A stretch of DNA of 38,327 nucleotides from positions 1 through 38,327 of the forward strand of contig JAOBWF010000372.1 of the NCBI GenBank assembly GCA_025463215.1, written 5' to 3'. Both the position numbers and the translations under genes were made by a program. Source of the stretch: Acidobacteriota bacterium (GTDB lineage: Bacteria > Acidobacteriota > Vicinamibacteria > Vicinamibacterales > CAVVIG01). Shown piece after piece: positions 8,494 to 16,591 of the stretch. Position 1 is the first letter of the stretch; each line of letters begins with the position of its first letter. The notes beneath the pieces were generated by a model that had not been told where the DNA came from, did no database searches, and worked only from the letters and a program-made list of their open reading frames with translations.

Positions 8494-9029
8494 ATGACGG
8501 GCGACGACCGCGCCGGCGCCGGCCCCGTCTGCCTTCCGGAGCGCGTGGTACTCCACGACGGCACCGCCGTACAGCTCCGTCTGGCATCCCTGGCGATCGC
8601 GACGAGCTCAGCCGCTGCTTTCATCGCCTCTCGCCGGACTCGCTTCGCCGCCGCTTCTTCGGTCCCGCCGAACCGTCGCCGCCACTGCTGGACACGTTCT
8701 GCGCCTCGTCACATCCTGCGGACGCAGCAACCATCGTGGCGACGCGTCTGGTGGAGGGGGTCGGCCGCGCGATCGCGGTCGCCTCCTACTTCCGAATCGA
8801 TGCCACCAACGCGGAGGTGGCGTTCGCGGTCGACGATGCGTACCAGGGGCATGGCCTCGGCGCGGTGCTGCTGACGAGCGTGGCGATGCTCGCCAGGGAT
8901 CAGGGGTTCGCGCGAGTGGACGCGCACACGCTGCCGGACAACGGGGGCATGTTCCATGTCCTGCGCGCGTCCGGTTTCGAAATGCGTATCAAGCCGCAGC
9001 GCGGTTGCGTGACGGTGCATTGCGGCTGA
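8494..9029 (+). pseudogene. GNAT-family N-acetyltransferase, interrupted by a frameshift
   Basis: The first part (MTGDDRAGAG to VQLRLAS) is in one frame; the rest (DRDELSRCFHRLSPDSLRRR to the end) is in another. The break is at the C-run near 8588-8590; one additional C would join them as LASPGDRDEL. Downstream, the acetyl-CoA-binding motif is present as DDAYQGHGLGAVLL, followed by ASGFEMR, so the protein would be about 178 aa and intact apart from the shift. N-terminal acetyltransferase domains of this type resemble the GNAT part of Pat-like enzymes, though no partner domain is seen. The indel could be a base-calling error in a homopolymer or a real mutation. Confidence 0.8.
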
Positions 9030-9236
9030 GCCCGCCGTCCATTCGGCTTTCGACACTTCCAACGCGGCCCACCGGACCACAATGATTTCCTGGCGACGGC
9101 AGGGGCGGGACCATGCTGCGATTCCCGAACCTGGCCCCGTGCGATACACAGCGTACGCCGCGTACGACGCGGCAAGGATGCCACCTCACACCGCCCGCTG
9201 CGGCCGCCGACTCGATGGCCGCCGTTGGCGGTCATG

Positions 9237-9656
9237 TCAGTGCGCCGCGGCGAGCACCGGGACGCCGTGGATCTCGGAATCGCCGGCGAATTGATAGGCG
9301 GTCAGGACGCCGCCGAACCCGGCGATCACGTTGGGAACGATCGTCAGGACGAAGTGATTGGGCGCCGTGCCGCCCGGGCGGACGAGACAATGGAACGCGG
9401 CGATGTCTTCAAGTGGTCCGGTCGCCGGCTCGACCAGACGTACCGACGTGCACGGCTCCCCGCGCGCCATTTTTTCGGCGTCGTGCATGAACAACACGGG
9501 GCCTTGCACGATGGTCGAGCCGATGAGCGTCGGCGCCGCGAGATACACCATCGCCCATTGATGCGGCGGCCGGCGATCCCCATCGCCGGCCGTCACCGTC
9601 GCCGAACCGACCGCCGTTGCGAGTAGAGCGGCGCCGAACAATTCCCGTGCGCGCAT
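9237..9656 (-). CDS. Small exported protein of unknown function
   Basis: 139 aa with a signal peptide (MRARELFGAALLATAVGSATVTA). The mature part has no motif I recognise, with one Cys pair (PCTSVR and FHCLVRP) that could form a disulfide. An AGGAGGG site sits 5 bases before the ATG. It follows the other small exported gene by 45 bp on the same strand, so it is probably the third gene of the alcohol dehydrogenase operon. The 207 bp beyond its stop, up to the GNAT stop, hold no gene and only short GC-rich palindromes (CGTACG pairs around 9143-9160). Confidence 0.7.
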   Translation of the reverse strand: MRARELFGAALLATAVGSATVTAGDGDRRPPHQWAMVYLAAPTLIGSTIVQGPVLFMHDAEKMARGEPCTSVRLVEPATGPLEDIAAFHCLVRPGGTAPNHFVLTIVPNVIAGFGGVLTAYQFAGDSEIHGVPVLAAAH

Positions 9657-9701
9657 CCGACCCTCCTGTACCGCTTTCGCGTGGTCGTCGTGTGAACGGG
9701 T

Positions 9702-10154
9702 TCAGTCGCGAACCGGTGCGTGCGACACGCCGCAGCCGTCAGGATCATCGGCTGTGGCATAGAGCCACCGCGGCGTGCCGTCCGGGCTGCGGAGCGTGAG
9801 CGTCTTGCCGTGCTTGCTGATCTGCCGAGCCCAGAGCGCCACTTCGCCCCCGTGGCTGACGAACGCGCCGGTGACGAGGACCTGATCGTCTGCGAAGAAG
9901 GAGGTGTCGTTCATCCCGATGAACATCGCCGGGCCGAGGTGGACCATCACGGTCGCGCCCCTGCCGGTCGCCAGTTCGAGATGCACACCGACCGTGCCAT
10001 CAGGACCGGTCGTGGCCAGGACGGCCGTGACGACGCCGCCGTAGGTCACCTCCGCGGCGGCGTCATAGGCGCGAGGGGCGCTGGCCGGCGGCTGGGCGGC
10101 GAGCGCGACCCAGGCGCCGAGGACAAAGGCTGACACCGCAATGTGACGCATCAT
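9702..10154 (-). CDS. Small exported protein of unknown function, beta-rich (OB-fold-like)
   Basis: 150 aa: MM start, signal peptide ending near LAAQPPASA, then a compact beta-rich sequence with GGVVTAVLATTG, VMVHLGPAMF and DDQVLVTGAF, a pattern that resembles small OB-fold proteins. The first ATG overlaps the dehydrogenase stop (ATGA), and a perfect AGGAGGTG ribosome site lies just upstream, so it is translationally coupled to that gene. A C-terminal DGCGVSHAP segment holds the only Cys of the mature chain. Function unknown; coupling to the dehydrogenase suggests a shared regulon rather than a direct partner, since the enzyme is cytoplasmic. Confidence 0.72.
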   Translation of the reverse strand: MMRHIAVSAFVLGAWVALAAQPPASAPRAYDAAAEVTYGGVVTAVLATTGPDGTVGVHLELATGRGATVMVHLGPAMFIGMNDTSFFADDQVLVTGAFVSHGGEVALWARQISKHGKTLTLRSPDGTPRWLYATADDPDGCGVSHAPVRD

Positions 10155-11287
10155 GACTGCACCTCCTGTGAAGAACCGTCGGACGGGGACCGCGTGAGAA
10201 TGACCTTCAGCGCCCGCTCCTGTGCGGCGCTGCTGAAGATGTCGTACGCCTTCATGATGTGCTCGAGCCGGAACCGGTGCGTCACCAGTCTGGCCGGCTG
10301 CAGCGTGCCCGCGTCCACGAGCTTCATCAACATCGGAATCGCCGCGGTGTCCACCAGCCGCGTGGTGATCGCGATATTGCGATCCCACAGCTTCTCGAGG
10401 TGCAGTGTCACCGGTTTGCCGTGGACGCCGATGTTCGCCAGCCGGCCACCAGGCGCGAGAATCGACTGGCAGATGTCGAAGGAGGCGGGCACGCCCACGG
10501 CTTCGATCGCCACGTCCACGCCGGCGCCATTGGTCAGCGCCATGACGCGATCGATCGCCGTGCCGTCCGAGTTGTCGATCCCGGTCGTCGCACCGAATTG
10601 CCGCGACAGCTGCAGCCGGTTCGCATCCACGTCGATCATCAGAATCGCCGCCGGTGAATAGAGCCGCGCCGTCAGCAGTGCGGCCAATCCGATCGGGCCG
10701 GCGCCGACGATCGCCACCGTGTCGCCGGGCTGGACCTTGCCGTTGAGGACGCCGCATTCGAACGCGGTCGGCAGGATGTCGCTGAGCATCACCAGCGCCT
10801 CGGCATCGGCGTCGGCCGGCACGTGATACAGGCTCGTGTCCGCGTGCGGCGTGCGCACGTACTCCGCCTGGGTACCGTCGATGGTGTTACCAAGGATCCA
10901 GCCGCCGGTGCGGCAATGTGAATACATCGCTCGGCGGCACAGGTCGCAGGTGCCGCAGGCGCTGACGCAGGAGATCAGGACGCGATCGCCAGCGCGGAAC
11001 CTCGACACGGCCGGCCCTACCGCGTCGACGATACCGATGCCTTCGTGACCGAGAATACGTCCAGGCGTCACGGTCGGGACGTCGCCCTTCAGAATGTGAA
11101 CGTCCGTCCCGCAAATAGTGGTCGTGGTGATCCGGACGACCGCGTCCCCGGCGTCGCGGACGGCCGGCCTCGGCGCGTCTTTCCACGCGCGCCGTCCGGG
11201 TCCCTCGTAGATCAATGCCTTCATCGTCGCTGCGGACGCCGCGTCCGTCGGTTCCCTATCGAGTGTCGTGACCTCAATGCGTCGCAT
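10151..11287 (-). CDS. Zinc-dependent alcohol dehydrogenase (MDR family)
   Basis: 378-aa medium-chain dehydrogenase. Catalytic zinc ligands are visible as CGTDVH (Cys59) and GHE (His81-Glu82). Structural zinc cysteines are in CGTCDLCRRAMYSHC (Cys111, 114, 117 and 125). The Rossmann motif GAGPIG is at residues 195-200, with Asp219 ending the second strand, which favours NAD over NADP. The start at 11287 is backed by GGAGG 7 bases upstream; the alternative Met 21 codons later (MKALIYEG) has no such site, although many homologues begin there. It interconverts alcohols and aldehydes or ketones; the substrate cannot be told. It is first in a three-gene operon with two small exported proteins. Confidence 0.9.
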   Translation of the reverse strand: MRRIEVTTLDREPTDAASAATMKALIYEGPGRRAWKDAPRPAVRDAGDAVVRITTTTICGTDVHILKGDVPTVTPGRILGHEGIGIVDAVGPAVSRFRAGDRVLISCVSACGTCDLCRRAMYSHCRTGGWILGNTIDGTQAEYVRTPHADTSLYHVPADADAEALVMLSDILPTAFECGVLNGKVQPGDTVAIVGAGPIGLAALLTARLYSPAAILMIDVDANRLQLSRQFGATTGIDNSDGTAIDRVMALTNGAGVDVAIEAVGVPASFDICQSILAPGGRLANIGVHGKPVTLHLEKLWDRNIAITTRLVDTAAIPMLMKLVDAGTLQPARLVTHRFRLEHIMKAYDIFSSAAQERALKVILTRSPSDGSSQEVQS

Positions 11288-11543
11288 GACCGATCCTCCA
11301 GTAAGCGCCGATTGCTGCTCGACGACAGCACAGCAATCGGGGGGCCGCCGCTCGGTCGAGCGCATTCGGGCCGCAATCACCGGCGTTCGATGCCAGTCGA
11401 CGTCGGACATGCGCAATTCCCCTCAGGGTCGCGAAAATTTCCCCACCGTGAGCACGGACTTCGCTCGATCTACCGCGTAATCGGGCGGCATCGCGATTGC
11501 CCTTTACATGATTCGAACCGTCAACTCAGCGACGCAGCCTCAT
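11288..11543. other. Divergent intergenic region between alcohol dehydrogenase and YceI-like gene
   Basis: 256 bp with no supported gene. It holds the ribosome site of the dehydrogenase (reading left), a second copy of the TTCCCC motif and an AT-richer stretch near 11495-11515 that may be the promoter of the rightward genes. Short open frames here are shadows. Confidence 0.5.
11415..11448 (+). promoter_or_regulatory. Shared TTCCCC direct-repeat motif, copy 2
   Basis: Starts AATTCCCC and ends TTTCCCCACCG; the TTCCCC cores are 22 bp apart. It matches copy 1 (7403-7437) over nearly the whole length, including CAGG-TCGCG in the middle and a preceding TGCG. It lies 95 bp upstream of the YceI-like start and 127 bp from the dehydrogenase start. 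Confidence 0.55.
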
Positions 11544-11924
11544 ATGAACAGACACACGATCATTCATGCACTTATCGCATCGGCGGCAGCGCTCGCGCTG
11601 TCGCTGTTCGCCGCGCCGCTCACGGGAGCCGCCGCGCCACTCGCGATCGATTCCGCGCGCATCACGATCAGCGGCACGTCGAACATTCACGCCTACACCG
11701 CGTCGACGACGACGGTCCGGATCACGCGCGCGGAGCTCGCCGCCTTGCCCGACGGCGCCGAGCTGTGGGCGCACGCACTCGCCCCCGGTGGGGTCGCCGG
11801 GTTCGAGGTGGCCGTGCCCGCCGCGACGCTGACCTCCCCGCGCGAAGGTCTCGATGCGAACATGCACAAGGCGCTGCGCACCGCCGGGTATCCCGACATC
11901 CGCTGGTCACGGCGTTCCAGATGA
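11544..11924 (+). pseudogene. YceI-like exported protein, truncated
   Basis: 126 aa: signal peptide MNRHTIIHALIASAAALALS and onward to about residue 30, then the first half of a YceI-type lipocalin-like fold with SGTSNIHAYTAS, a VAVPAATLTS strand and GLDANMHKALRTAGYPDIRW. YceI proteins are normally about 170-200 aa; here the frame ends six residues after PDIRW and the second half of the barrel is missing. A short stretch in another frame just after (LVTAFQMNPF) faintly resembles the end of such domains, which would suggest an internal deletion, but this is weak. YceI proteins bind isoprenoid or similar lipids in the periplasm. It could also be a real short protein. Confidence 0.55.
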
Positions 11925-11974
11925 ACCCCTTCGTGCGAAGGCGTCATCGCGTTCTGACCGAAACGAAGGCAGAC

Positions 11975-12367
11975 ATGGCTTCCATGGCGTTCGCATTCCG
12001 CCGCGGCTCGACTGGCGGCCAGTTGATACCGGCCGCCGCCGTATTGTTGTTCCTGTGGCCCACGGCATCGGCTTCGGGCCAGCCGGCTGCCGGCAGGGTG
12101 TCCGTGAGCGAGGAACGCGGCGTCTATACGGTGCTGGCCCGGTTCATCGTCGAACAGCCACCATCGGTCGCGTTGGCGGTGCTCACCGATTACGAACACA
12201 TCTCCCAATTCATGCCCGGTGTTCAGAGCAGCACGGTCCTGGAACGGTCGGCGGGCCGGACGAGTGTCGAACAGGAGGCCGTGTCATCCTGGCCGTGTGG
12301 CGCGACGCCTGGGCTGGCACCATCGCGAACGCCGTGCTCCTGCTGGTCGTCATGCATGGACTGCTGA
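11975..12367 (+). pseudogene. SRPBCC/START-like exported protein, truncated
   Basis: Starts MASMAFAFRR with a hydrophobic export segment (LIPAAAVLLFLWPTASASGQ). It then has the beginning of an SRPBCC-type lipid/ligand-binding fold: a beta strand, VEQPPSVALAVLTDYEHISQFMPG and TVLERSAGRTSVEQEAV. After that the frame turns into Cys/Ser/Pro-rich sequence that does not look like the family and stops. About half the domain (normally about 140 residues) is missing. The loss point coincides with the beginning of the DUF6544-like sequence in another frame, as if a deletion had joined the two. Confidence 0.5.
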
Positions 12368-13155
12368 TCGAAGGTCCCTGGAGCTCCCGTGCGCAGTTCT
12401 CCACGACGTCGACATCGGCCTGTCGCGGTCAGTCGACGCGGCATTCGTCACCGAAACGGACCTGCTGCCGTTGCCCGACTCGGTTCGGCGCTATCTGCGC
12501 GTGAGGGGTGCGGTTGGGCAACCCGCGGTGCACAACTACCGCATCCGGTTTACCGGGCGCATCCGAAGCGCGCCGACTGCAGCGTGGATGCCGTTCGACG
12601 CCGAGCAGCAGAGCTTCGCGGCCGTACCCTCGCGCCTGTTCCTCATGCGCGCCCGCATGTTCGGCGTTCCCGTCGAGGCATTTCATCAACTGATCGACGG
12701 GCATGCGACGATGCGTGTGAAAGCGGTCGGGGTGGTGCCAATCGTCGATGCACGCGGCGACGAGATGGACCGCGCCGAAGCGGTCACGCTCTTCAACGAC
12801 ATGTGCGTGCTCGCGCCAGGCACCCTCGTGGGTCCGGGCATCATGTGGGAGACAGTGGATGCCTCCACCGCGCGCGCGCTTCACGTCCCGCGGCCACGCC
12901 ATCACCGCCACGTTGTTCTTCGACGCCCGCGGGCGACTGGTGAACTTCGAGTCCGATGACCGCGCGCGCTCGTCGCCAGGCGGGGCGTTCACGAACGCGC
13001 GGTTTTCCACTCCCCTGCGCGACTATCGCGACTTTGGACCGCTACACCTCGCCGGACACGGCGAAGCACGCTGGCAGCTGCCCGAGCGAGAGTTCGTCTA
13101 CGGCGAATTCACGATGATGGACGTGGTTACCAATGTGCGCCGACACAGTTCTTGA
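12295..13155 (+). pseudogene. DUF6544-like protein, broken by two frameshifts
   Basis: Three frames together give one coherent protein. The first frame has a membrane helix (TIANAVLLLVVMHGLLIEGPW) and runs to SSRAQF. The second runs from HDVDIGLS through LPDSVRRYLRVRG, FLMRARMFGVPVEAF and AVTLFNDMCVLAPG to VDAST. The third has TSRGHAITATLFFDARGRLV, STPLRDYRDFG and EREFVYGEF to the stop. The first break is at a C-run (12401-12402; one more C would restore FSHDVD). The second is in a GC dinucleotide run (12869-12879; one more GC would restore ARARFTSRG). Function of DUF6544 is unknown. The start is unclear: a GTG at 12295 is in frame, but its nearest AGGAGG is 16 bases away. Confidence 0.65.
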
Positions 13156-13468
13156 CGCTGTCGCATCCCGACGTCGGCGCCGTGCCAGCGTCGGCAAACA
13201 ACTCGCGCACCCAAAGCTGAGCCGGGCGGAATGGAACTCCCGGTCGACGCCTGCGCCTGCCAGCGGATGATGTCCTGCCGCAGATCCTCCACCGCGAGAG
13301 ATTTGCCTCTTTGTGGTAAGGCGATCCCCAAGTATGGCAGGCCGCCCGATGCGCGAGCCGTCCCGCGCCGGGCGCGAGTCTCATGAGCGGATCCGTTCCG
13401 ATTTCCTTCGCCGATGCGGATGGCGCGAACTCTGCTTCCTCGCGTCACCGCGCCAGGCGGATGATGTG
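13156..13468. other. Gene-free stretch with possible gene remnants
   Basis: 313 bp between the DUF6544-like remnant and the next gene. On the minus strand, two overlapping frames hold protein-like pieces (SLAVEDLRQDIIRWQAQAST; RPAQLWVRELFADAG) that cannot be joined into a gene and that I do not recognise. No start with a ribosome site, no hairpin and no clear promoter was found. Confidence 0.35.
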
Positions 13469-14446
13469 ATGACCTGCGCTCAACTCCGGCACGTTGCGGC
13501 CGCTCCGGTGCATTGGGCAGCGCACGTCCTGAGCAACACGCACGGCATCCTCACGGTCTTCGATCTCGTATGGCTGCGACGCACGCGCGGCGGCATCATC
13601 GATATCACGCATCCCTTCGCCACGGGGATCGACCCGCGCACCGGCCGTCGCGTCTGGCGCGAGAACCTGCTGTACCGGTCGCGGGCCGCGGAGATCCTCC
13701 TCGAGGACGATGCGGCGATTATCGAACGCGTCATGGACTTCATGCGCGGACGGGCCGAGCAGTCCGCCGCGCGGCCGGGTGCGCCGCACGGCGTCCCGAG
13801 CCGCATGCCGCCTGCCGTCAACCTGCTGCACGGCCCGGTGCATTTCCATGCGATCTCGCTGCTGTTCGACGATGTGCCGGATGCGGTTCAGCACTTCACG
13901 GATGCGCGCTTCCTGCGCGAGGTGAGGCGCTGCGTTCGTGAACAGAAGCGCGAGCTGGTCGTCATTCTGCGCGACCGCCAGTACGATCGCGACGCGCTGG
14001 CTGGGCTCGCCTGCTTTTTCCGGACGCGCCTGCCGTTCTGGGCCAACCCGAACGGCAACAAGCCGCGGATCCAATGGGGCGTCCCCGCACCGTACCCGAA
14101 CATCAACGTCATCACCGGCGCGTGGATCGCCGACACGCGGGCGCTGGTCGCCACCCATGGCAGCCGTGACAGCGTCCGCGCGCCGGTCGGACCGGGCCGC
14201 TACTTCCAGGACGGGCCGTACACCGGCGGGTGGCGCGACCTCTTGTTTCCCGAGCGCTGGCTCGCGCGCGTCACCACCCGGCGCGTCGCATCGCGCGGCG
14301 ACAAGGGCAATCTGTACTTCACCGATGCCCGCGAACTGCGGGCGGGATTCCGCTACGATCCGGCGGCGCCGCCGACGCTCGCTCGACGGCTGCTGCAGCG
14401 CGCGCGGACCCGCCTGCGCCGCATGCACGCATTCACAGGAGGGTAG
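13469..14446 (+). CDS. Protein of unknown function upstream of the LTA-synthase-like gene
   Basis: 325 aa, no signal peptide and no obvious membrane helix. I do not recognise the family. Conserved-looking segments are IIDITHPFATGIDPRTGRRV, PPAVNLLHGPVHFHAISLLF, RELVVILRDRQYDRDALAGL, a central NGNKPRIQWGVPAPYPNINV and GGWRDLLFPERWL. The Lys/Arg-rich C-terminus could contact membrane or nucleic acid. Its stop lies within the ribosome site of the LTA-synthase-like gene, so the two are probably co-translated and functionally linked. The ATG at 13469 is the last start before the well-behaved part; the longer upstream frame is Arg-rich and lies in decayed sequence. Confidence 0.7.
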   Translation: MTCAQLRHVAAAPVHWAAHVLSNTHGILTVFDLVWLRRTRGGIIDITHPFATGIDPRTGRRVWRENLLYRSRAAEILLEDDAAIIERVMDFMRGRAEQSAARPGAPHGVPSRMPPAVNLLHGPVHFHAISLLFDDVPDAVQHFTDARFLREVRRCVREQKRELVVILRDRQYDRDALAGLACFFRTRLPFWANPNGNKPRIQWGVPAPYPNINVITGAWIADTRALVATHGSRDSVRAPVGPGRYFQDGPYTGGWRDLLFPERWLARVTTRRVASRGDKGNLYFTDARELRAGFRYDPAAPPTLARRLLQRARTRLRRMHAFTGG

Positions 14447-14451
14447 TGACC

Positions 14452-16491
14452 ATGTCACGACGCGCAGTCGGCGCTTACGTGGTGATTCTGGCCGGCGCGC
14501 TCTGGTGGCTGCGTGCGCAACTCGTCACCGAAGTCGGTGTATCGCTCCCGCAGGCGGTGGCGCTGGGGCTTCCGTGCGGCCTGCTGCTCGATCTGGCGAT
14601 GGCGCTGCTCGTCGTCGGCAGCGCCGTCTGTGTCGGGCGGGCGCGGCCGCGCCTCGCCCATTACCTTGCCGCGGCACTGTCGATCGTCCTCCTGGGCTTC
14701 ACTACGGCGAACGTCGCGTACTTCGGGTACTTCGACGCGCGTCTCGAACCGTGGGTGATCGCGACCTACGCCCGCGATCTGCCCGCCATTCGGAGCTCGG
14801 TGTGGCACCTGCTGGCGACGCCCGTGCTGTTCGTGTGCGTCATCGCGGTGCCGATCGTCTTTGTGATCCTCCTCGCCGTGCGGTCGGTGCGATCGCGCCC
14901 GAGCGCGCCCGCGATGTCGATCCGACGGGGTGCGGCGCTCCTGAGCGCTGCGGCCCTGCTCGTGTTCGGCGCGACCGCCGTCAAGCACCGCTTCGTCGAG
15001 GGGCGCTCGATTGTCGCCGAGCAGGTGTTCGTGATTTGGATCGAAGGCGAGCTGGGACTGCGGCCGCTGCAGGGCGCCGCGCGCCGCGGCATCGAGCGGA
15101 CGCTGGGAGCGGCGGCTGCAGTGAACCCGTCGGCGCCGGCGCACGTGCTCGCCGCGCTGAGGGATTGGAACCCGGAGACGGAGCGCGTGCCCACGCTCGC
15201 CGCCTTCGCCGCCGCCCGGCCGCTGGTGCGCAGACGCGAGGCGAATGCGACGCACACACGCGCGCTGCGGGCCAGACTGGGCCTGCCGACGGAGGGTCCG
15301 GTCCACGTCATCGTCCTGTTCCTGGAGAGCGTCCGCGCATTCGAGATGGAGCATCCGGCGCTGTGGCCGTCCGTGTTCCCGCGCACGCGCGCGCTGCTGG
15401 CGCAGCACGGCCTGCGCTTTCCGACCGCATATTCGTCGGCGTGGGGCGGCGCCCAGACGGTTGAAGCGCAGTTCGAGACGCTGAATTCGGTGCTGCCAAA
15501 TTTCAGAGGAGGGGCGGTCTACCGCGCCTATCCCGATATCCGGGTGAAGTCACTGGCTTCGGTCGCACGCGATCACGGCTACCACACCGTCTGGGTCTCG
15601 GGCAGTCCGGAGAACCTGCTCAACAAGCGCGGATTCGAGTCGCGGCACGGCACGGATCGCTTCTTCGGCCTCGAATACCTCAACACGATTCCGTTCGACC
15701 CGACGCACGACTGGTGCGGTTATCCCGATGCGGGAATGCTGCAGGAAGCGGTGCGCATCTGCGAGCGCGAAGCGCGGGACGGCCGGCCGGTCTTCGCCAA
15801 CATCCTGACGCTGAACACGCACCACCCGGTCACCGAGATCCCCGAAGGCCCGGTGCCGCCGGCGTTGCGGGCCGCGGCGACGCAGTGGCCGGCGCAAAAG
15901 GACTATGTGGGCTACCTGTCGCGGCTGCGGTACTTGGATGAGAGTCTCGACGGATTCTTCCGCGACCTGTTCGAGGGTCCGCTCGGCGACCGGACGCTGG
16001 TGGTCCTGCTCGGCGATCACGGGCAGCGGTACACCCCTCATGTGCCGATCGCGCAACATCAGGTCGTCGAGCTGATGACGCGCATTCCGTTCGCACTCGT
16101 GACCAGGCACCTGCCGGCGCCGGGCGCGATCTCGTACGCGGTCCACCAGATTGACGTCGCGCCGACCGTCGCCGACATCGCCGGCTTCACCGAGGACGTG
16201 CCCTGGGTCGGTCGAAACGCACTCGACGGTGCCGGTTCCCCCTGGGTGCTCGGGCACGACGAGCAGCTGCACTACCGGTTCGGCGATCACGCCTGCTACA
16301 CGCTCGAAGGCGACGACGCGCCGCGGTGTTATCGCGTCGGGGTCGACGCGGCGACCGACCCGATGCTGCGCGCGGAGTTATCGCCGGTGCGCGCCGATCC
16401 CGCAGAGGTGAAGTTCTTTCAGTGGGTGACGATCGCCGCGCACCAGGCAATCGCCGGCAACCAGATCATGCCAGCCCTGGCAAGGCGCTGA
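14452..16491 (+). CDS. LTA-synthase-family membrane sulfatase-fold enzyme
   Basis: 679 aa: four to five membrane helices in the first 180 residues, then an extracytoplasmic alkaline-phosphatase/sulfatase-fold domain. Metal-site candidates are Glu292 in VLFLESVRAFEME, Thr336 in WGGAQTVEAQFETLNSVLPN as nucleophile, NTHHPV, and GDHGQRY near the end. Proteins of this family transfer phosphoglycerol or phosphoethanolamine head groups onto glycans or lipids (LtaS, OpgB, EptA-like); which acceptor is used here is unknown. AGGAGGG lies 8 bases before the ATG, supporting this start over a GTG two codons earlier. It is coupled to the unknown 325-aa gene. Confidence 0.87.
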   Translation: MSRRAVGAYVVILAGALWWLRAQLVTEVGVSLPQAVALGLPCGLLLDLAMALLVVGSAVCVGRARPRLAHYLAAALSIVLLGFTTANVAYFGYFDARLEPWVIATYARDLPAIRSSVWHLLATPVLFVCVIAVPIVFVILLAVRSVRSRPSAPAMSIRRGAALLSAAALLVFGATAVKHRFVEGRSIVAEQVFVIWIEGELGLRPLQGAARRGIERTLGAAAAVNPSAPAHVLAALRDWNPETERVPTLAAFAAARPLVRRREANATHTRALRARLGLPTEGPVHVIVLFLESVRAFEMEHPALWPSVFPRTRALLAQHGLRFPTAYSSAWGGAQTVEAQFETLNSVLPNFRGGAVYRAYPDIRVKSLASVARDHGYHTVWVSGSPENLLNKRGFESRHGTDRFFGLEYLNTIPFDPTHDWCGYPDAGMLQEAVRICEREARDGRPVFANILTLNTHHPVTEIPEGPVPPALRAAATQWPAQKDYVGYLSRLRYLDESLDGFFRDLFEGPLGDRTLVVLLGDHGQRYTPHVPIAQHQVVELMTRIPFALVTRHLPAPGAISYAVHQIDVAPTVADIAGFTEDVPWVGRNALDGAGSPWVLGHDEQLHYRFGDHACYTLEGDDAPRCYRVGVDAATDPMLRAELSPVRADPAEVKFFQWVTIAAHQAIAGNQIMPALARR

Positions 16492-16591
16492 CTGCGCGGA
16501 CCCTCGCGTTTGAGAGCCGGCGAACACCGACGGTCACGCCCAGACGCCGCCGACCTGGCGATTCGGTGTCGCGAATGCGTGAGCGAACGCG

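Noticed and set aside
9143..9160. Paired CGTACG palindromes between the GNAT and exported protein genes
   Set aside because: Stem of only six bases; likely chance in GC-rich DNA.
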